Positions 45,681-54,641 of a stretch of 62,478 nucleotides of DNA are shown here, piece after piece; position 1 is the first letter of the stretch; every line of letters begins with the position of its first letter. The position numbers were made by a program, and so were the translations under genes. The notes beneath the pieces were generated by a model. The model worked only from the letters and a program-made list of their open reading frames with translations. It did not search any database and was not told the DNA's origin. Source of the stretch: an uncultured Prevotellaceae bacterium (GTDB taxonomy: Bacteria; Bacteroidota; Bacteroidia; Bacteroidales; Bacteroidaceae); assembly GCA_900320565.1 (NCBI GenBank), contig ONSR01000038.1:1-62478 (forward strand). Direction: 5' to 3'.

Positions 45681-46538
45681 ATGACTAATCACACTATCTT
45701 CTTTTCGACTCTCCTACTCTTGGCTGACTTAGTCGTAGCGCAGGAACCTCAGGAGTTCTCTTCCCCGAACGAGAAGAAGGACTCCCTGAGTTCACTTTCC
45801 GTTATTCCACTCAAATCGGCACAGGCAAGCAAGGTGCTAAGACTGGTCATAAAGCAATATGACAAAGACATGAATAAAATCAATGAAAAATATAAATATC
45901 ATGTTAGTGCAACATTCCGACATGATTCGTTAGCACCATTCACAGCCAGGTGTGTTGTCTCGCCTTATGCCGGCATGGATTTTTTTGATAACATCTCTGT
46001 TTTTACAGAAAATTTCGTCTACGACGGACAATACGACTTGACTGAAGTAGACAGCATCTTAATTCAACGATATCTTAAGCATTTTGCACGGATGAGTCCT
46101 ACCTATGTGCCCATGATTTACTCTTTACATAGCGGAGGGTCTTTAGGCCTAAACATGAAGAATCTACTCTATCCACTTGTGGAGTATGGCATGACACAGC
46201 AGTATTACAATTATTCTGTTTCCCGCATCGAAGATTCTGCGGGCAGAAGAGTTTACCGCATTGTATTTAGCAGGAACAAAAAGAAAAAGCAGTATATGTA
46301 TGCCGGCAATGTATATAATGTAGGCGAGGTGACTGGTACGGCATATTTTGACGGTAAGACTATGCGTCTGACACAGTTCAAAGGCAGGGCACGCCGGCCA
46401 ACCGACAGATATGATATCAATATAAGGTATCGAAACGACTACGAGGAGAAGAACGATACTCTTGTGCTCAAGCAAACCATAATTGTGTGGGAAGCGGGTC
46501 ACACGGAAATACAAGCACGGGTCACACGCCTAGAATAA
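45681..46538 (+). CDS. Exported GTAYFD-type protein, copy 3
   Basis: The 285-residue protein has a signal peptide to about residue 20 (ADLVVAQ). The family features are DSLSSLSVIPLKSAQASKVL, SVSRIEDSAGRRVYRIVFSR and EVTGTAYFDGKTMRLTQFKG, ending ARVTRLE. It is diverged from copies 1 and 2 and is the only intact gene of the second cassette, which hints that it is kept for a reason. The function is unknown. Confidence 0.68.
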   Translation: MTNHTIFFSTLLLLADLVVAQEPQEFSSPNEKKDSLSSLSVIPLKSAQASKVLRLVIKQYDKDMNKINEKYKYHVSATFRHDSLAPFTARCVVSPYAGMDFFDNISVFTENFVYDGQYDLTEVDSILIQRYLKHFARMSPTYVPMIYSLHSGGSLGLNMKNLLYPLVEYGMTQQYYNYSVSRIEDSAGRRVYRIVFSRNKKKKQYMYAGNVYNVGEVTGTAYFDGKTMRLTQFKGRARRPTDRYDINIRYRNDYEEKNDTLVLKQTIIVWEAGHTEIQARVTRLE

Positions 46539-46660
46539 CTCTTCATCATCACTAATAATCTTTATATTAGATTCAGAAAGGCATTAGTGTCCACATTATG
46601 AAACATATACTGTTTCTGTTCTCATTTTTTCTGTAAAACAAATTAAACATTCGAAAATCT

Positions 46661-46722
46661 ATGCCTATAGATTATGTAATACCATATGTGAACTGTAACG
46701 ACATGAACTGGTCTATAGAGCA
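46661..46722 (+). pseudogene. Stealth gene remnant
   Basis: MPIDYVIPYVNCNDMNWSIE matches the start of the Stealth protein at 44361, and the homology stops abruptly near 46722. The next sequence is the ROK gene terminator, so this marks the right edge of the island. Confidence 0.85.
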
Positions 46723-46734
46723 TGTAATAAGAAG

Positions 46735-46775
46735 AGCCCCTTCGCCTAATGAGCGAAGGGGCTGTTTGATTTTTG
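46735..46775. terminator. Bidirectional terminator, island edge / ROK kinase gene
   Basis: AGCCCCTTCGC pairs with GCGAAGGGGCT around a 7-nt loop; a T-rich tail follows on the plus strand. Confidence 0.85.
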
Positions 46776-46806
46776 AATTAATTAATTTTGAATTCCCGAG
46801 GGGCTT

Positions 46807-47778
46807 TTATTCTTCCCAACCCAGGGCGCTGGCGCCGAGGACGGCGGCGTTGGCGTTCATCAGGCCGGAAACGAGGAACTTAGCCTTGCCCTGGAAAATC
46901 TTGAGCACGGCTTTGTTGTAGGCCTCTTCGATGGGCTTCATGATGAGGTCGCCTGCTTTGCACAATCCGCCGAAGAAGATGAATGCTTCGGGGCTGGAGA
47001 AGGCTGCGAAGTCGGCACAAGCCTCGCCCAGCATCTTGCCGGTGAACTGGAAGATTTCGTTGGCAACTTCATCGCCCTTGCCTGCTGCGATGCTGACGTC
47101 GAGAGACTCAATCTCTTCTGCTGGCTTGTCGCGAAGCAGAGAGGGACGGTCGGTGGTGGCAAGAATCTCGCGAGCGGTACGTGCCACACCAGTAGCGGAG
47201 CAATAAGCCTCGAGGCAGCCAGTACGTCCGCAACCACAGCTGCGACCTTTCTCTGTGCGGTCCATGATGACGTGACCGAGCTCGCCAGCAAAACCGTCGC
47301 TACCATAGACGATCTGTCCGTTTACGACAATACCGCTGCCCACACCTGTTCCGAGGGTGATGACGATGAAGTTCTTCATGCCACGAGCTGCGCCATAGGC
47401 CATCTCGCCCATTGCTGCGGCGTTGGCGTCGTTGGTGAGCTTCACGGGAATGCCTGTTGCCTTGTTGAACATGTCGGCCAGAGGAATGATGCCCTCGTGA
47501 GCCCAAGGCAGGTTGGGAGCGAACTCGATGGTGCCGTTGTAGTAGTTACCGTTAGGAGCACCGATGCCCATGCCCTGCACTTGGTCAGCTCCGCCAATCT
47601 GTGCCAGAAGGGGCTTCAGGCAAGCCACGCCAGCCTCGACGAAGGCTTCAGCGGTCTTGTACTGCTGCGTCTTGATACTGTTCTCTGCAACGACCTCGCC
47701 ACGAGCGTTAACGACTCCGAATGCGGTGTTGGTACCACCCAGGTCCACACCAATTACATAAGGTTTCACTTTGTCCAT
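46807..47778 (-). CDS. ROK-family glucokinase
   Basis: The 323-residue sugar kinase has the ATP-binding DLGGTNTAFGV near the N terminus, the sugar-binding region with NDANAAAMGE, the glycine-rich VITLGTGVGSGIV, the ROK zinc motif CGCGRTGCLEAY and FFGGLCKAGD near the C terminus. It phosphorylates glucose or a related hexose. The -7 box TAACTTTG is at 47870-47877. Length is normal. Confidence 0.92.
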   Translation of the reverse strand: MDKVKPYVIGVDLGGTNTAFGVVNARGEVVAENSIKTQQYKTAEAFVEAGVACLKPLLAQIGGADQVQGMGIGAPNGNYYNGTIEFAPNLPWAHEGIIPLADMFNKATGIPVKLTNDANAAAMGEMAYGAARGMKNFIVITLGTGVGSGIVVNGQIVYGSDGFAGELGHVIMDRTEKGRSCGCGRTGCLEAYCSATGVARTAREILATTDRPSLLRDKPAEEIESLDVSIAAGKGDEVANEIFQFTGKMLGEACADFAAFSSPEAFIFFGGLCKAGDLIMKPIEEAYNKAVLKIFQGKAKFLVSGLMNANAAVLGASALGWEE

Positions 47779-47869
47779 TGTTTTAGTTTAGTGTTAAATG
47801 TATATATAATTTTAATGTTTATAAGCAAGTTTTGGTCGCTAAAGAGAACAAAAACGCATAGTTTCTGTA

Positions 47870-47877
47870 CAAAGTTA
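47870..47877 (-). promoter_or_regulatory. -7 box for the ROK kinase gene
   Basis: The minus strand reads TAACTTTG, about 90 nt before ATG 47778. Confidence 0.55.
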
Positions 47878-47964
47878 GGAAAAAAATTGAACATTGAAAA
47901 GTGAAAAGTGAAAAATTATTTGTCGTCATGCTATTTTTTGTCCTTTATAGGCCAAAATGTCTTT

Positions 47965-47998
47965 AATTATGAATTATGAATTATGAATTATGAATTAT
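47965..47998. repeat. 9-bp AT-rich tandem repeat upstream of the LysE gene
   Basis: AATTATG is repeated about four times at 9-bp steps immediately before the promoter at 48005-48012. It is the reverse complement of the 4663-4695 repeat. Confidence 0.75.
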
Positions 47999-48004
47999 TT
48001 GTTG

Positions 48005-48012
48005 TATCTTTG
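48005..48012 (+). promoter_or_regulatory. -7 box for the LysE-family gene
   Basis: TATCTTTG, followed by a 5' UTR (48024-48066) made of TTAACTC/TTAATTC repeats. Confidence 0.6.
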
Positions 48013-48069
48013 CACCCGCAAAATTCTTAACTCTTAACTCATAACTCTTAATTCTTAACTCTTAGCTCA

Positions 48070-48717
48070 GTGTTGTGGATTGAATCAGTCAACGCCCTCG
48101 ACCTTGCCGTGCGAGGTATGGTGGTGGGAATCGTGGCAAGCGCACCGATGGGACCTGTCGGGGTGCTGACCGTTCAGCGTACCTTCAACAAGGGCCGCTG
48201 GTACGGTTTTGCTACGGGCTGTGGGGCTGCTGTGAGCGACCTCATCTACGCTGTGATGACGGGTTTGGGCATGAGCCTGGTGATGGACTTCGTCGAGCGG
48301 CCCACGACAATCTTCTACCTCAAGATACTGGGCAGCATCCTGCTGTTCTGCTTCGGAGCCTACACCTACTACACGAAACCAGCCGAGCCACATAAGTCGA
48401 GTGGCAAGCGAGGAACGCTTTGGCACAATGCCTTCACGGGCTTTGCCATTACGGTCAGCAATCCGCTCATCGTCTTCCTCTTCCTCGCCCTATTTGCTCG
48501 GGTCGGCTTCGTCGTGCCAGAGCATCCGATAGAGCAGAGCATCGGATATATAGGCGTGCTGACAGGCGCAATAGTCTGGTGGCTCATCTTGACGACGGCA
48601 CTCAATCGTCTTGGCTCGCGCTTCGACATGAGTACCATCAGCCTACTGAACCGCTTGCTCGGCTTGCTGGTCATGGTGGCATCTGTGGTAGGACTCTTCT
48701 ATACGCTGTTCAGGTAA
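48070..48717 (+). CDS. LysE/RhtB-family amino acid exporter
   Basis: The 215-residue inner-membrane protein has five to six transmembrane helices. The family N terminus is VGIVASAPMGPVGVLTVQRT, then GFATGCGAAVSDLIYAVMTG, the central NAFTGFAITVSNPLIVFLFL and a C-terminal LLGLLVMVASVVGLFY. It is expected to export amino acids or related small molecules; the substrate is not deducible. The start is GTG 48070. Confidence 0.88.
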   Translation: MLWIESVNALDLAVRGMVVGIVASAPMGPVGVLTVQRTFNKGRWYGFATGCGAAVSDLIYAVMTGLGMSLVMDFVERPTTIFYLKILGSILLFCFGAYTYYTKPAEPHKSSGKRGTLWHNAFTGFAITVSNPLIVFLFLALFARVGFVVPEHPIEQSIGYIGVLTGAIVWWLILTTALNRLGSRFDMSTISLLNRLLGLLVMVASVVGLFYTLFR

Positions 48718-48795
48718 ATGAAGAATGAAGAATTAAGAGTGAAAAATTTGCTACCGCGCTGTAAATAGTAAATCGTCAAATCGTAAATAAACAAG

Positions 48796-49317
48796 GTGTT
48801 TATCGCAAAGAAACTCAGAAGCCAAAGCGTCAGTGCTTACCTTATATATATGTATCAGGTGGAGGACTTGATTCGTGCATACGGACTTGATGCCGAACGC
48901 ATCGCTGCCGAGTACTTGCCGCGTTTCGGATACGACGAGGCGCAGATGAAGGAGGCAAAGGAATGGTACGAGTCCCTTGCTCGCATGATGAAGGAAGAAG
49001 GCAAGGAACAGGCGGGACATGTCCGTGTAGTGCAGAACACCCTCGACCTCCTCGAAGACCACCACAAGGAACTCCTAGCCGACAACGACGAGCAGGAGTA
49101 CAAGTCTGCCTACTACAAGGCTCTGCCGCAAATCGTGGCTTTGAGGACGCAAGGCAACAACAAGGACAAATCCGAAATGGAGAACTGCATCGATGCCCTC
49201 TACGGCGCCACACTGCTTCGAATGCAGGGCAAAGAACTCTCAGCAAGTACCCAAGCAGCCTTGAAGCCCATCAGCGAACTGCTCCTCCTCGGAGAAGAGA
49301 AGGCGAAGCAATCTTGA
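48796..49317 (+). CDS. DUF4924 protein
   Basis: The 173-residue soluble helical protein starts IAKKLRSQSVSAYLIYMYQV with EDLIRA, the DUF4924 pattern common in Bacteroidales. No signal peptide or catalytic motif is evident. The start GTG 48796 is the first plausible one. It lies 32 bp before prfC and may share its transcript. The function is unknown. Confidence 0.8.
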   Translation: MFIAKKLRSQSVSAYLIYMYQVEDLIRAYGLDAERIAAEYLPRFGYDEAQMKEAKEWYESLARMMKEEGKEQAGHVRVVQNTLDLLEDHHKELLADNDEQEYKSAYYKALPQIVALRTQGNNKDKSEMENCIDALYGATLLRMQGKELSASTQAALKPISELLLLGEEKAKQS

Positions 49318-49349
49318 ATTTTGAATTTATAAATTTTGAAATATAATCA

Positions 49350-50969
49350 ATGGTAAATGAAATAGCGCGTCGTCGCACCTTCGCCATTATCTCGCATCCC
49401 GATGCTGGTAAGACAACCCTTACCGAGAAGCTGCTCCTCTTCGGTGGACAGATTCAGGTGGCTGGTGCCGTGAAGAGCAACAAGATACGCAAGACCGCCA
49501 CCAGCGACTGGATGGAAATCGAGAAGCAGCGTGGCATTAGTGTGACAACCTCCGTCATGGAGTTTGATTACAGACCCACCCCCAACCCCTCCCGTGAGGG
49601 AGGGGAGACAGAGAGTCCGCTTTATAAAATAAATATCCTCGATACCCCAGGTCACCAGGACTTTGCCGAGGACACGTTCCGCACCCTAACGGCCGTCGAT
49701 AGTGCCATTATTGTGGTCGATAGCGCGAAAGGCGTTGAGGCTCAGACGCGAAAGCTGATGGAAGTCTGCCGCATGAGGAAGACGCCCGTCATCATCTTCA
49801 TCAACAAGATGGACCGCGAAGGCAAAGACCCCTTCGACCTGCTCGACGAGTTGGAGGAAGAGCTGCAAATTAGTGTGCGTCCTCTCTCTTGGCCCATCAA
49901 TCAGGGTGCCAAGTTCAAGGGCGTCTATAACATCTACGAGCAGAACCTCAACCTCTTTACGCCCGACAAGCAGAAGGTGACGGAAAAGGTCGAGGTGGAC
50001 ATCAACAGCCAGGAACTCGACGAAAGGGTTGGTGAGCGTGATGCAGAAAAACTTCGCGAAGACCTCGAACTGGTCGATGGCGTTTATCCTGAGTTCGACG
50101 TGCAGACCTATCTTGATGCAGATGTTGCTCCGGTCTTTTTCGGCTCAGCCTTGAACAACTTTGGCGTACAGGAACTGCTCGATTGCTTCGTTCAGATTGC
50201 TCCCTGTCCCCGTCCAACCGTTGCTGAGGAAAGGACTGTTACGCCCGACGAACCGAAGTTCACGGGTTTCATCTTCAAGATAACGGCCAACATCGACCCG
50301 AACCATCGCTCGTGCATCGCTTTCTGCAAAGTCTGCTCCGGCAAGTTCGTCCGCAACGCACCTTATCTTCATGTTCGTCAAGGCAAGACGCTTCGTTTCT
50401 CCAGTCCCACACAATTCATGGCGCAACGCAAGGAGACCATCGACGAGGCTTGGCCGGGAGACATTGTCGGATTGCCCGATAACGGCATCTTCAAGATTGG
50501 CGACACGCTGACAGAAGGCGAGAACCTGCATTTCCGCGGTCTGCCCTCTTTCTCGCCCGAGATGTTCAAATACATCGAGAACGCCGACCCCATGAAGACC
50601 AAGCAACTGGAAAAAGGCATCAACCAGCTCATGGACGAAGGCGTGGCTCAGCTCTTCATCAATCAGTTCAACAATCGCAAGGTCATCGGCACCGTCGGTC
50701 AGTTGCAGTTCGAAGTCATCCAGTACCGCCTCGAGAACGAATACGGCGCCAAGTGCCGCTGGGAGCCTATCAGTCTCTACAAAGCCTGCTGGGTGGAAGC
50801 CATGCCGGGTTACGAGAGCGAACTCGAAGCCTTCAAGAAGCGCAAGCATCAGTACATGGCCCGCGACCGCGAAGGCCGCGACGTCTTTCTCGCCGATTCA
50901 GGCTACGTCCTGCAAATGGCCCAACAGGACTTCGAGCATATCAGGTTCCACTTCACCTCAGAGTTCTGA
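49350..50969 (+). CDS. prfC: Peptide chain release factor 3
   Basis: This GTPase removes RF1/RF2 from ribosomes after termination. G motifs: G1 [17 protein letters not shown]2 [13 protein letters not shown]3 [21 protein letters not shown]4 NKMD, followed by domains II and III ([13 protein letters not shown]-like barrel, [20 protein letters not shown]). Between G2 and G3 (about residues 75-91) there is an extra segment [17 protein letters not shown] absent from usual RF3, encoded by a GC-rich palindrome at 49573-49612. The 539-residue length is about 15-17 more than the Bacteroides norm. The frame stays open, so the protein may still be functional. Confidence 0.95.
   Translation: MVNEIARRRTFAIISHPDAGKTTLTEKLLLFGGQIQVAGAVKSNKIRKTATSDWMEIEKQRGISVTTSVMEFDYRPTPNPSREGGETESPLYKINILDTPGHQDFAEDTFRTLTAVDSAIIVVDSAKGVEAQTRKLMEVCRMRKTPVIIFINKMDREGKDPFDLLDELEEELQISVRPLSWPINQGAKFKGVYNIYEQNLNLFTPDKQKVTEKVEVDINSQELDERVGERDAEKLREDLELVDGVYPEFDVQTYLDADVAPVFFGSALNNFGVQELLDCFVQIAPCPRPTVAEERTVTPDEPKFTGFIFKITANIDPNHRSCIAFCKVCSGKFVRNAPYLHVRQGKTLRFSSPTQFMAQRKETIDEAWPGDIVGLPDNGIFKIGDTLTEGENLHFRGLPSFSPEMFKYIENADPMKTKQLEKGINQLMDEGVAQLFINQFNNRKVIGTVGQLQFEVIQYRLENEYGAKCRWEPISLYKACWVEAMPGYESELEAFKKRKHQYMARDREGRDVFLADSGYVLQMAQQDFEHIRFHFTSEF
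49573..49622 (+). repeat. REP-like palindromic element inserted in prfC
   Basis: ACCCCTCCC / GGGAGGGG arms around GTGA, preceded by CCCACCCCCA. It translates as [10 protein letters not shown], a peptide I know from in-frame insertions of such elements in other bacteria. A partial relative (CCCCCCCTTAGGGGGAATG) stands at 52752-52771. Confidence 0.85.
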
Positions 50970-51007
50970 AATCCCATGCCCACCACGGGCAAGGGATTTC
51001 TTTTTTC
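50968..51007 (+). terminator. Terminator after prfC
   Basis: GAAATCCC...TGCCC pairs with GGGCA...GGGATTTC, followed by a T run; the stem begins at the stop codon. Confidence 0.85.
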
Positions 51008-51056
51008 ATCGCACTCTTGCCCGCCCTGAACATACGTGTTTTTATTTTTCAAGAGC

Positions 51057-51090
51057 CTTGCCCACGTTGGGCAAGCTGTTATTTTTTTGT
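51057..51090. terminator. Terminator hairpin between prfC and the GDPD gene
   Basis: CTTGCCC / GGGCAAG arms with a 5-nt loop. T and A runs flank it, so it could work for either direction. Confidence 0.7.
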
Positions 51091-51091
51091 C

Positions 51092-52009
51092 TCAATGCCT
51101 TCGCTCGGTGCGGAGGTAGTCGATGAGGTCCTTTGGGAAGTTTGTCTCCAGGATGGTGAAGCCTTGCTCCACGAGCCAGCCCCAGCCTGCCGACGGACTC
51201 TGGAAGATGGAGACGAGGTCGTCGTGTCCGGCAGTGTGCTGTGGCCAAGTGGCTGCCGTGAAAGCTCTGCTTCCGGAAGACAAGACGCGATGCAGCTGGC
51301 GGGAGGTCTCGCTTTCTGTCGTTGCCATGCGGAACTGGAAGGCCACGGGGTGCAGCTCGCGGATGTACTCCTCGACGTAATTGGCGAGGCCCTCTATGCG
51401 GTCGTCAATGACGGGGCAGTAAATGACGCTGTCGAGGGCGGTGCCGAAGATGCGGCGAGCTTTGGCGTAAGGCCAGTCGAGCACGAACATTGTCTCGCCG
51501 AGCGTGCCGTGCTTGCGGAGCACTTGCAGCAAGGCGCGTACGGTGCTTCCCTCTTCTGCGCCCGGCAGGTCGATGCCGGCCTTGTCGAGATAGAGGCAGG
51601 AGCGTCCGCGAGCCTCTTCGATGAACTCGTCGAGCGTTGGCACTGGCAATTGCGTGCTTTGGCCCCAGTTCGTCTTGAGTCGCAGGGTGCGTATCTCGTC
51701 GAGTGTCATCTGGCTGATGGTGCCTGTGCCGTTTGTCGTGCGGTTGACTGTGGCGTCGTGCATCATGATGAAATGTCCGTCGCTTGTCCTGCGGACGTCT
51801 GTCTCGATGATGTCGGCGCCGAAGAAGATGGCGTTCTTCAGAGCTTGCAGGGAGTTCTCGGGGGCATACTTCCAGTCGGCGCGATGAGCAGCGACGAAGA
51901 CGTGCTCCCTGTCTTTCGCGTTGCGCAACCTCTGTGCAGGACTGGCTTGTGACCATGCCATTTGCAAGGAAAGGAGGACGAGCAGCAGGGAGATGACGGT
52001 TTGTTTCAT
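51092..52009 (-). CDS. Glycerophosphodiester phosphodiesterase family protein
   Basis: The 305-residue exported enzyme has a signal peptide to about residue 20 (QMAWSQ) and a GDPD TIM barrel. The catalytic pair is in VAAHRADWKYAPENSLQALK (His42, Arg43) with IIETDVRRTSDGHFIMMHD (Glu69, Asp71, His84) and LYLDKAG. It probably hydrolyses glycerophosphodiesters from phospholipid turnover in the periplasm. The -7 box TAACTTTG is at 52045-52052. Confidence 0.9.
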   Translation of the reverse strand: MKQTVISLLLVLLSLQMAWSQASPAQRLRNAKDREHVFVAAHRADWKYAPENSLQALKNAIFFGADIIETDVRRTSDGHFIMMHDATVNRTTNGTGTISQMTLDEIRTLRLKTNWGQSTQLPVPTLDEFIEEARGRSCLYLDKAGIDLPGAEEGSTVRALLQVLRKHGTLGETMFVLDWPYAKARRIFGTALDSVIYCPVIDDRIEGLANYVEEYIRELHPVAFQFRMATTESETSRQLHRVLSSGSRAFTAATWPQHTAGHDDLVSIFQSPSAGWGWLVEQGFTILETNFPKDLIDYLRTERRH

Positions 52010-52044
52010 GGCTTGATAGTATTGTCGTAGGCTTTCTTTCTCCG

Positions 52045-52052
52045 CAAAGTTA
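52045..52052 (-). promoter_or_regulatory. -7 box for the GDPD gene
   Basis: The minus strand reads TAACTTTG, 36 nt before the ATG. Confidence 0.6.
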
Positions 52053-52136
52053 CGATAATATCTGTTTCTTCGCTTCCTTTTTCCTATATTTTTTAATTAA
52101 AGTAGGCATTTCTCGCCGTATTTGTCAAAAAAGCCG

Positions 52137-52144
52137 TACCTTTG
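52137..52144 (+). promoter_or_regulatory. -7 box for the Sua5/YrdC-family gene
   Basis: TACCTTTG, 23 nt before ATG 52167. It rules out the upstream in-frame ATG 52122. Confidence 0.7.
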
Positions 52145-52166
52145 CAGGCGATTAGAAAACAGAGGC

Positions 52167-52745
52167 ATGACACAGAAAGAGATTGCAGAAGACATCAAGA
52201 CTGCGGTGCAGACGCTCAGGCAGGGCGGACTTATCCTGTACCCGACGGACACGATATGGGGCATTGGATGCGACGCTTCGAATGAGGAAGCTGTCCGTAG
52301 AATCTTCCAACTCAAAAGGCGCGAAGACTCGAAGGCGATGATTTGCCTGGTGGATAGTGCCGACAGGATGCAACGCTACCTTCGGCAGGTGCCAGATGTA
52401 GCTTGGGACCTCATTGAGTTTGCCGAAAAGCCGCTTACCCTCATTCTCGACGGCGCTTCCGGTCTTGCCCCAAGCCTCATTGCCGAGGACGGCAGCATCG
52501 GACTTCGTGTCACCAAGGAAGCCATCAGCCACGAACTTTGCTACCGCTTCCAGAAGGCTGTCGTGAGCACGAGCGCCAACATTAGCGGCGAGCCATCGCC
52601 CGCTTGTTTTGCCGAGATTTCCGACGAGATAAAGCAGGGCGTGGATTACATCATGCTGTCCCGCCAAAACGATACAAGCAAGTCGAAACCCAGCCAAATC
52701 ATCAAGTTAAGCCTCGACGGCCGCATACAAATAATAAGGAAATAG
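52167..52745 (+). CDS. Sua5/YciO/YrdC-family protein (threonylcarbamoyl-AMP synthase type)
   Basis: The 192-residue protein carries the YrdC fold used to make threonylcarbamoyl-AMP for tRNA t6A modification: GGLILYPTDTIWGIGCDASN, IFQLKRREDSKAMICLV, LTLILDGASGLAPSLIAEDG, SIGLRVTKEAIS and VVSTSANISGEPSP. The start at ATG 52167 is set by the promoter box. It could be TsaC itself or a YciO-like paralogue; I cannot separate these by eye. Confidence 0.85.
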   Translation: MTQKEIAEDIKTAVQTLRQGGLILYPTDTIWGIGCDASNEEAVRRIFQLKRREDSKAMICLVDSADRMQRYLRQVPDVAWDLIEFAEKPLTLILDGASGLAPSLIAEDGSIGLRVTKEAISHELCYRFQKAVVSTSANISGEPSPACFAEISDEIKQGVDYIMLSRQNDTSKSKPSQIIKLSLDGRIQIIRK

Positions 52746-52791
52746 ACCCCCTACCCCCCCTTAGGGGGAATGCTTAAGTCAGAAGATAAAT

Positions 52792-54597
52792 TTGAATTTT
52801 GAATTTTTAATTTTGAATTATCGTAACTCCATAGCATGGCTTATCCGTTGGCGCCGCAGACACTTCTCTGAGGGCAGGTTCGTGCTGCTCATCAGCTTCC
52901 TTGTCGGTATCTTCACTGCCTGTGCGGGTTTGCTCCTAAAGTGGCTCATCGGGCAGATTGAGGACCTATTGACGCACGAGTTTGTCGAGACTGGCGCCAA
53001 CTGGCTCTACCTCGTCTATCCCGTCATCGGCATTTGGTTGACGATGCTCTTCATCAAATACATCGTTCGAGACGACATAAGTCATGGCGTCACGAAGATT
53101 CTCTTTGCCATTGCCCGCAAACAGAGTCGCATCAAACCCCATAATACCTGGACTTCCGTGGCGGCTTCTGCCATTACGATTGGTTTTGGCGGTAGTGTGG
53201 GAGCCGAGGCGCCTATCGTCCTGACTGGCAGCGCGATAGGTAGCAGTCTTGGTCAGGTTTGCCGACTCTCCAATAAGTACATGATGCTTTTGGTAGGTTG
53301 CGGAGCTGCTGGAGCCATTGCTGGCATCTTCAAAGCCCCGATAGCCGGCCTCGTTTTTGTGCTCGAAGTGCTGATGTTGGACTTGACCATGACCAGCCTT
53401 TTGCCGTTGCTCGTCACGAGTGTGACGGCTGTGGGTCTCACTTTCGCGGTTTCCGGCACCAATCCCATCTTCGAGTTCCATCTGCAAGACGCCTTCTCGG
53501 TCAATCGCATCCCAGCCTATCTGGCCCTCGGCATCGTTTGTGGACTGGTGGCGCTCTACTTCACGAGGACCATGAACTTCCTGGAAGGCATCTTCCGCAA
53601 GCTGCAAGGTCGCTATAAGAAGTTCCTCTTGGGAGCCGCCATGCTGAGCCTGCTCATCTACCTTTTCCCGTCGCTCTACGGCGAAGGTTACGACCTCATC
53701 ACCCTTTTGCTTAACGGCAACGGACAAGCCGACTGGGATACTGCGATGGATAGGTCGCTCTTCTATGGCTCTAATCACTTGCTCATCTACCTTTTCCTTA
53801 TAGTCGTCTTCAAGGTGTTTGCCTCAACGGCGACCAACGGAGGCGGTGGCTGCGGCGGTATCTTCGCGCCCAGTCTGTTCCTGGGCTGCATCTGCGGCTT
53901 CATTTTCTGCAGGCTCTGGAACATGTACGACGTGCTTGGCATCGACATTCCGGAAAGGAACTTCGCCATGTTGGGCATGTGCGGACTGATGAGCGGCGTG
54001 ATGCATGCACCCTTGACGGGCATCTTCCTCATCGCCGAACTGACGGGAGGTTACGCCCTCTTCATGCCGCTGATGATAGTGGCGACGGGTTCCTACCTCA
54101 CCATCAAGTACTTCGAGCCGCACAGCATCTATGCGATGAGGCTTGCACAAAGAGGCGAACTACTGACTCACCACACAGACAAGTCCATCCTAACCCTCAT
54201 GAGCATGGACAGCGTCATTCAGCATTACGACCAAGTCCTCTATCCCGACATGAATCTGGGCGATGTCGCTGCTCAAGTCTCGAACAGCAAGAACCACGTC
54301 TTCCCCGTCGTGAACAAGCAGATGCAGTTCGTCGGAGCAGTTTACTTGGATGACATCCGTCACCTTGTCTTCCGTACAGAATTGTACAGAAACTTCGCCG
54401 TCTCGCAACTCATGACGCAGCCCGAGGCCCTTCTCTCTGTGAACGACCCGATGGAAGTGGTGGTCAGCGTATTCGACAAAACAGGCGCCTGGACGCTGCC
54501 CGTCGTAGATGAAGAGGGCATTTTCGTAGGCTTCATCCGCAAGAGCACAGTCCTGACCGTCTATCGTCAGATGTTGGCCGACCTCTCTAATGACTAA
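52792..54597 (+). CDS. ClC-family chloride channel with CBS domains
   Basis: The roughly 600-residue protein has the ClC core (about 20-420) with the selectivity motifs GGSVGAEAPIVLTGSAIG, NGGGGCGGIFAPSLFLG and MHAPLTGIFLIAELTGGY, followed by a CBS pair (about 455-590: VFPVVNKQMQFVGAVYLDDI, LPVVDEEGIFVGFIRKS). No ATG exists in frame near the start. Possible starts are TTG 52792 or TTG 52813, inside a low-complexity TTGAATTTT repeat, so the N terminus is uncertain. The preceding 52746-52791 stretch holds a palindrome fragment of the prfC-insert class. Confidence 0.9.
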   Translation: MNFEFLILNYRNSIAWLIRWRRRHFSEGRFVLLISFLVGIFTACAGLLLKWLIGQIEDLLTHEFVETGANWLYLVYPVIGIWLTMLFIKYIVRDDISHGVTKILFAIARKQSRIKPHNTWTSVAASAITIGFGGSVGAEAPIVLTGSAIGSSLGQVCRLSNKYMMLLVGCGAAGAIAGIFKAPIAGLVFVLEVLMLDLTMTSLLPLLVTSVTAVGLTFAVSGTNPIFEFHLQDAFSVNRIPAYLALGIVCGLVALYFTRTMNFLEGIFRKLQGRYKKFLLGAAMLSLLIYLFPSLYGEGYDLITLLLNGNGQADWDTAMDRSLFYGSNHLLIYLFLIVVFKVFASTATNGGGGCGGIFAPSLFLGCICGFIFCRLWNMYDVLGIDIPERNFAMLGMCGLMSGVMHAPLTGIFLIAELTGGYALFMPLMIVATGSYLTIKYFEPHSIYAMRLAQRGELLTHHTDKSILTLMSMDSVIQHYDQVLYPDMNLGDVAAQVSNSKNHVFPVVNKQMQFVGAVYLDDIRHLVFRTELYRNFAVSQLMTQPEALLSVNDPMEVVVSVFDKTGAWTLPVVDEEGIFVGFIRKSTVLTVYRQMLADLSND

Positions 54598-54641
54598 AGA
54601 AGCCTCATCATTCCCATATCCTCCACTATTTCCAAAAGACC

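Noticed and set aside
39790-46722. Mobile element carrying the accessory island
   Set aside because: No transposase, integrase, direct-repeat ends or tRNA target was found at either edge. The island is AT-richer, but transfer remains unproven.
52752-52771. Another 22-bp CCCTATAGGGG unit
   Set aside because: CCCCCCCTTAGGGGGAATG is single and fits the palindromic class inserted in prfC better than the periodic arrays.
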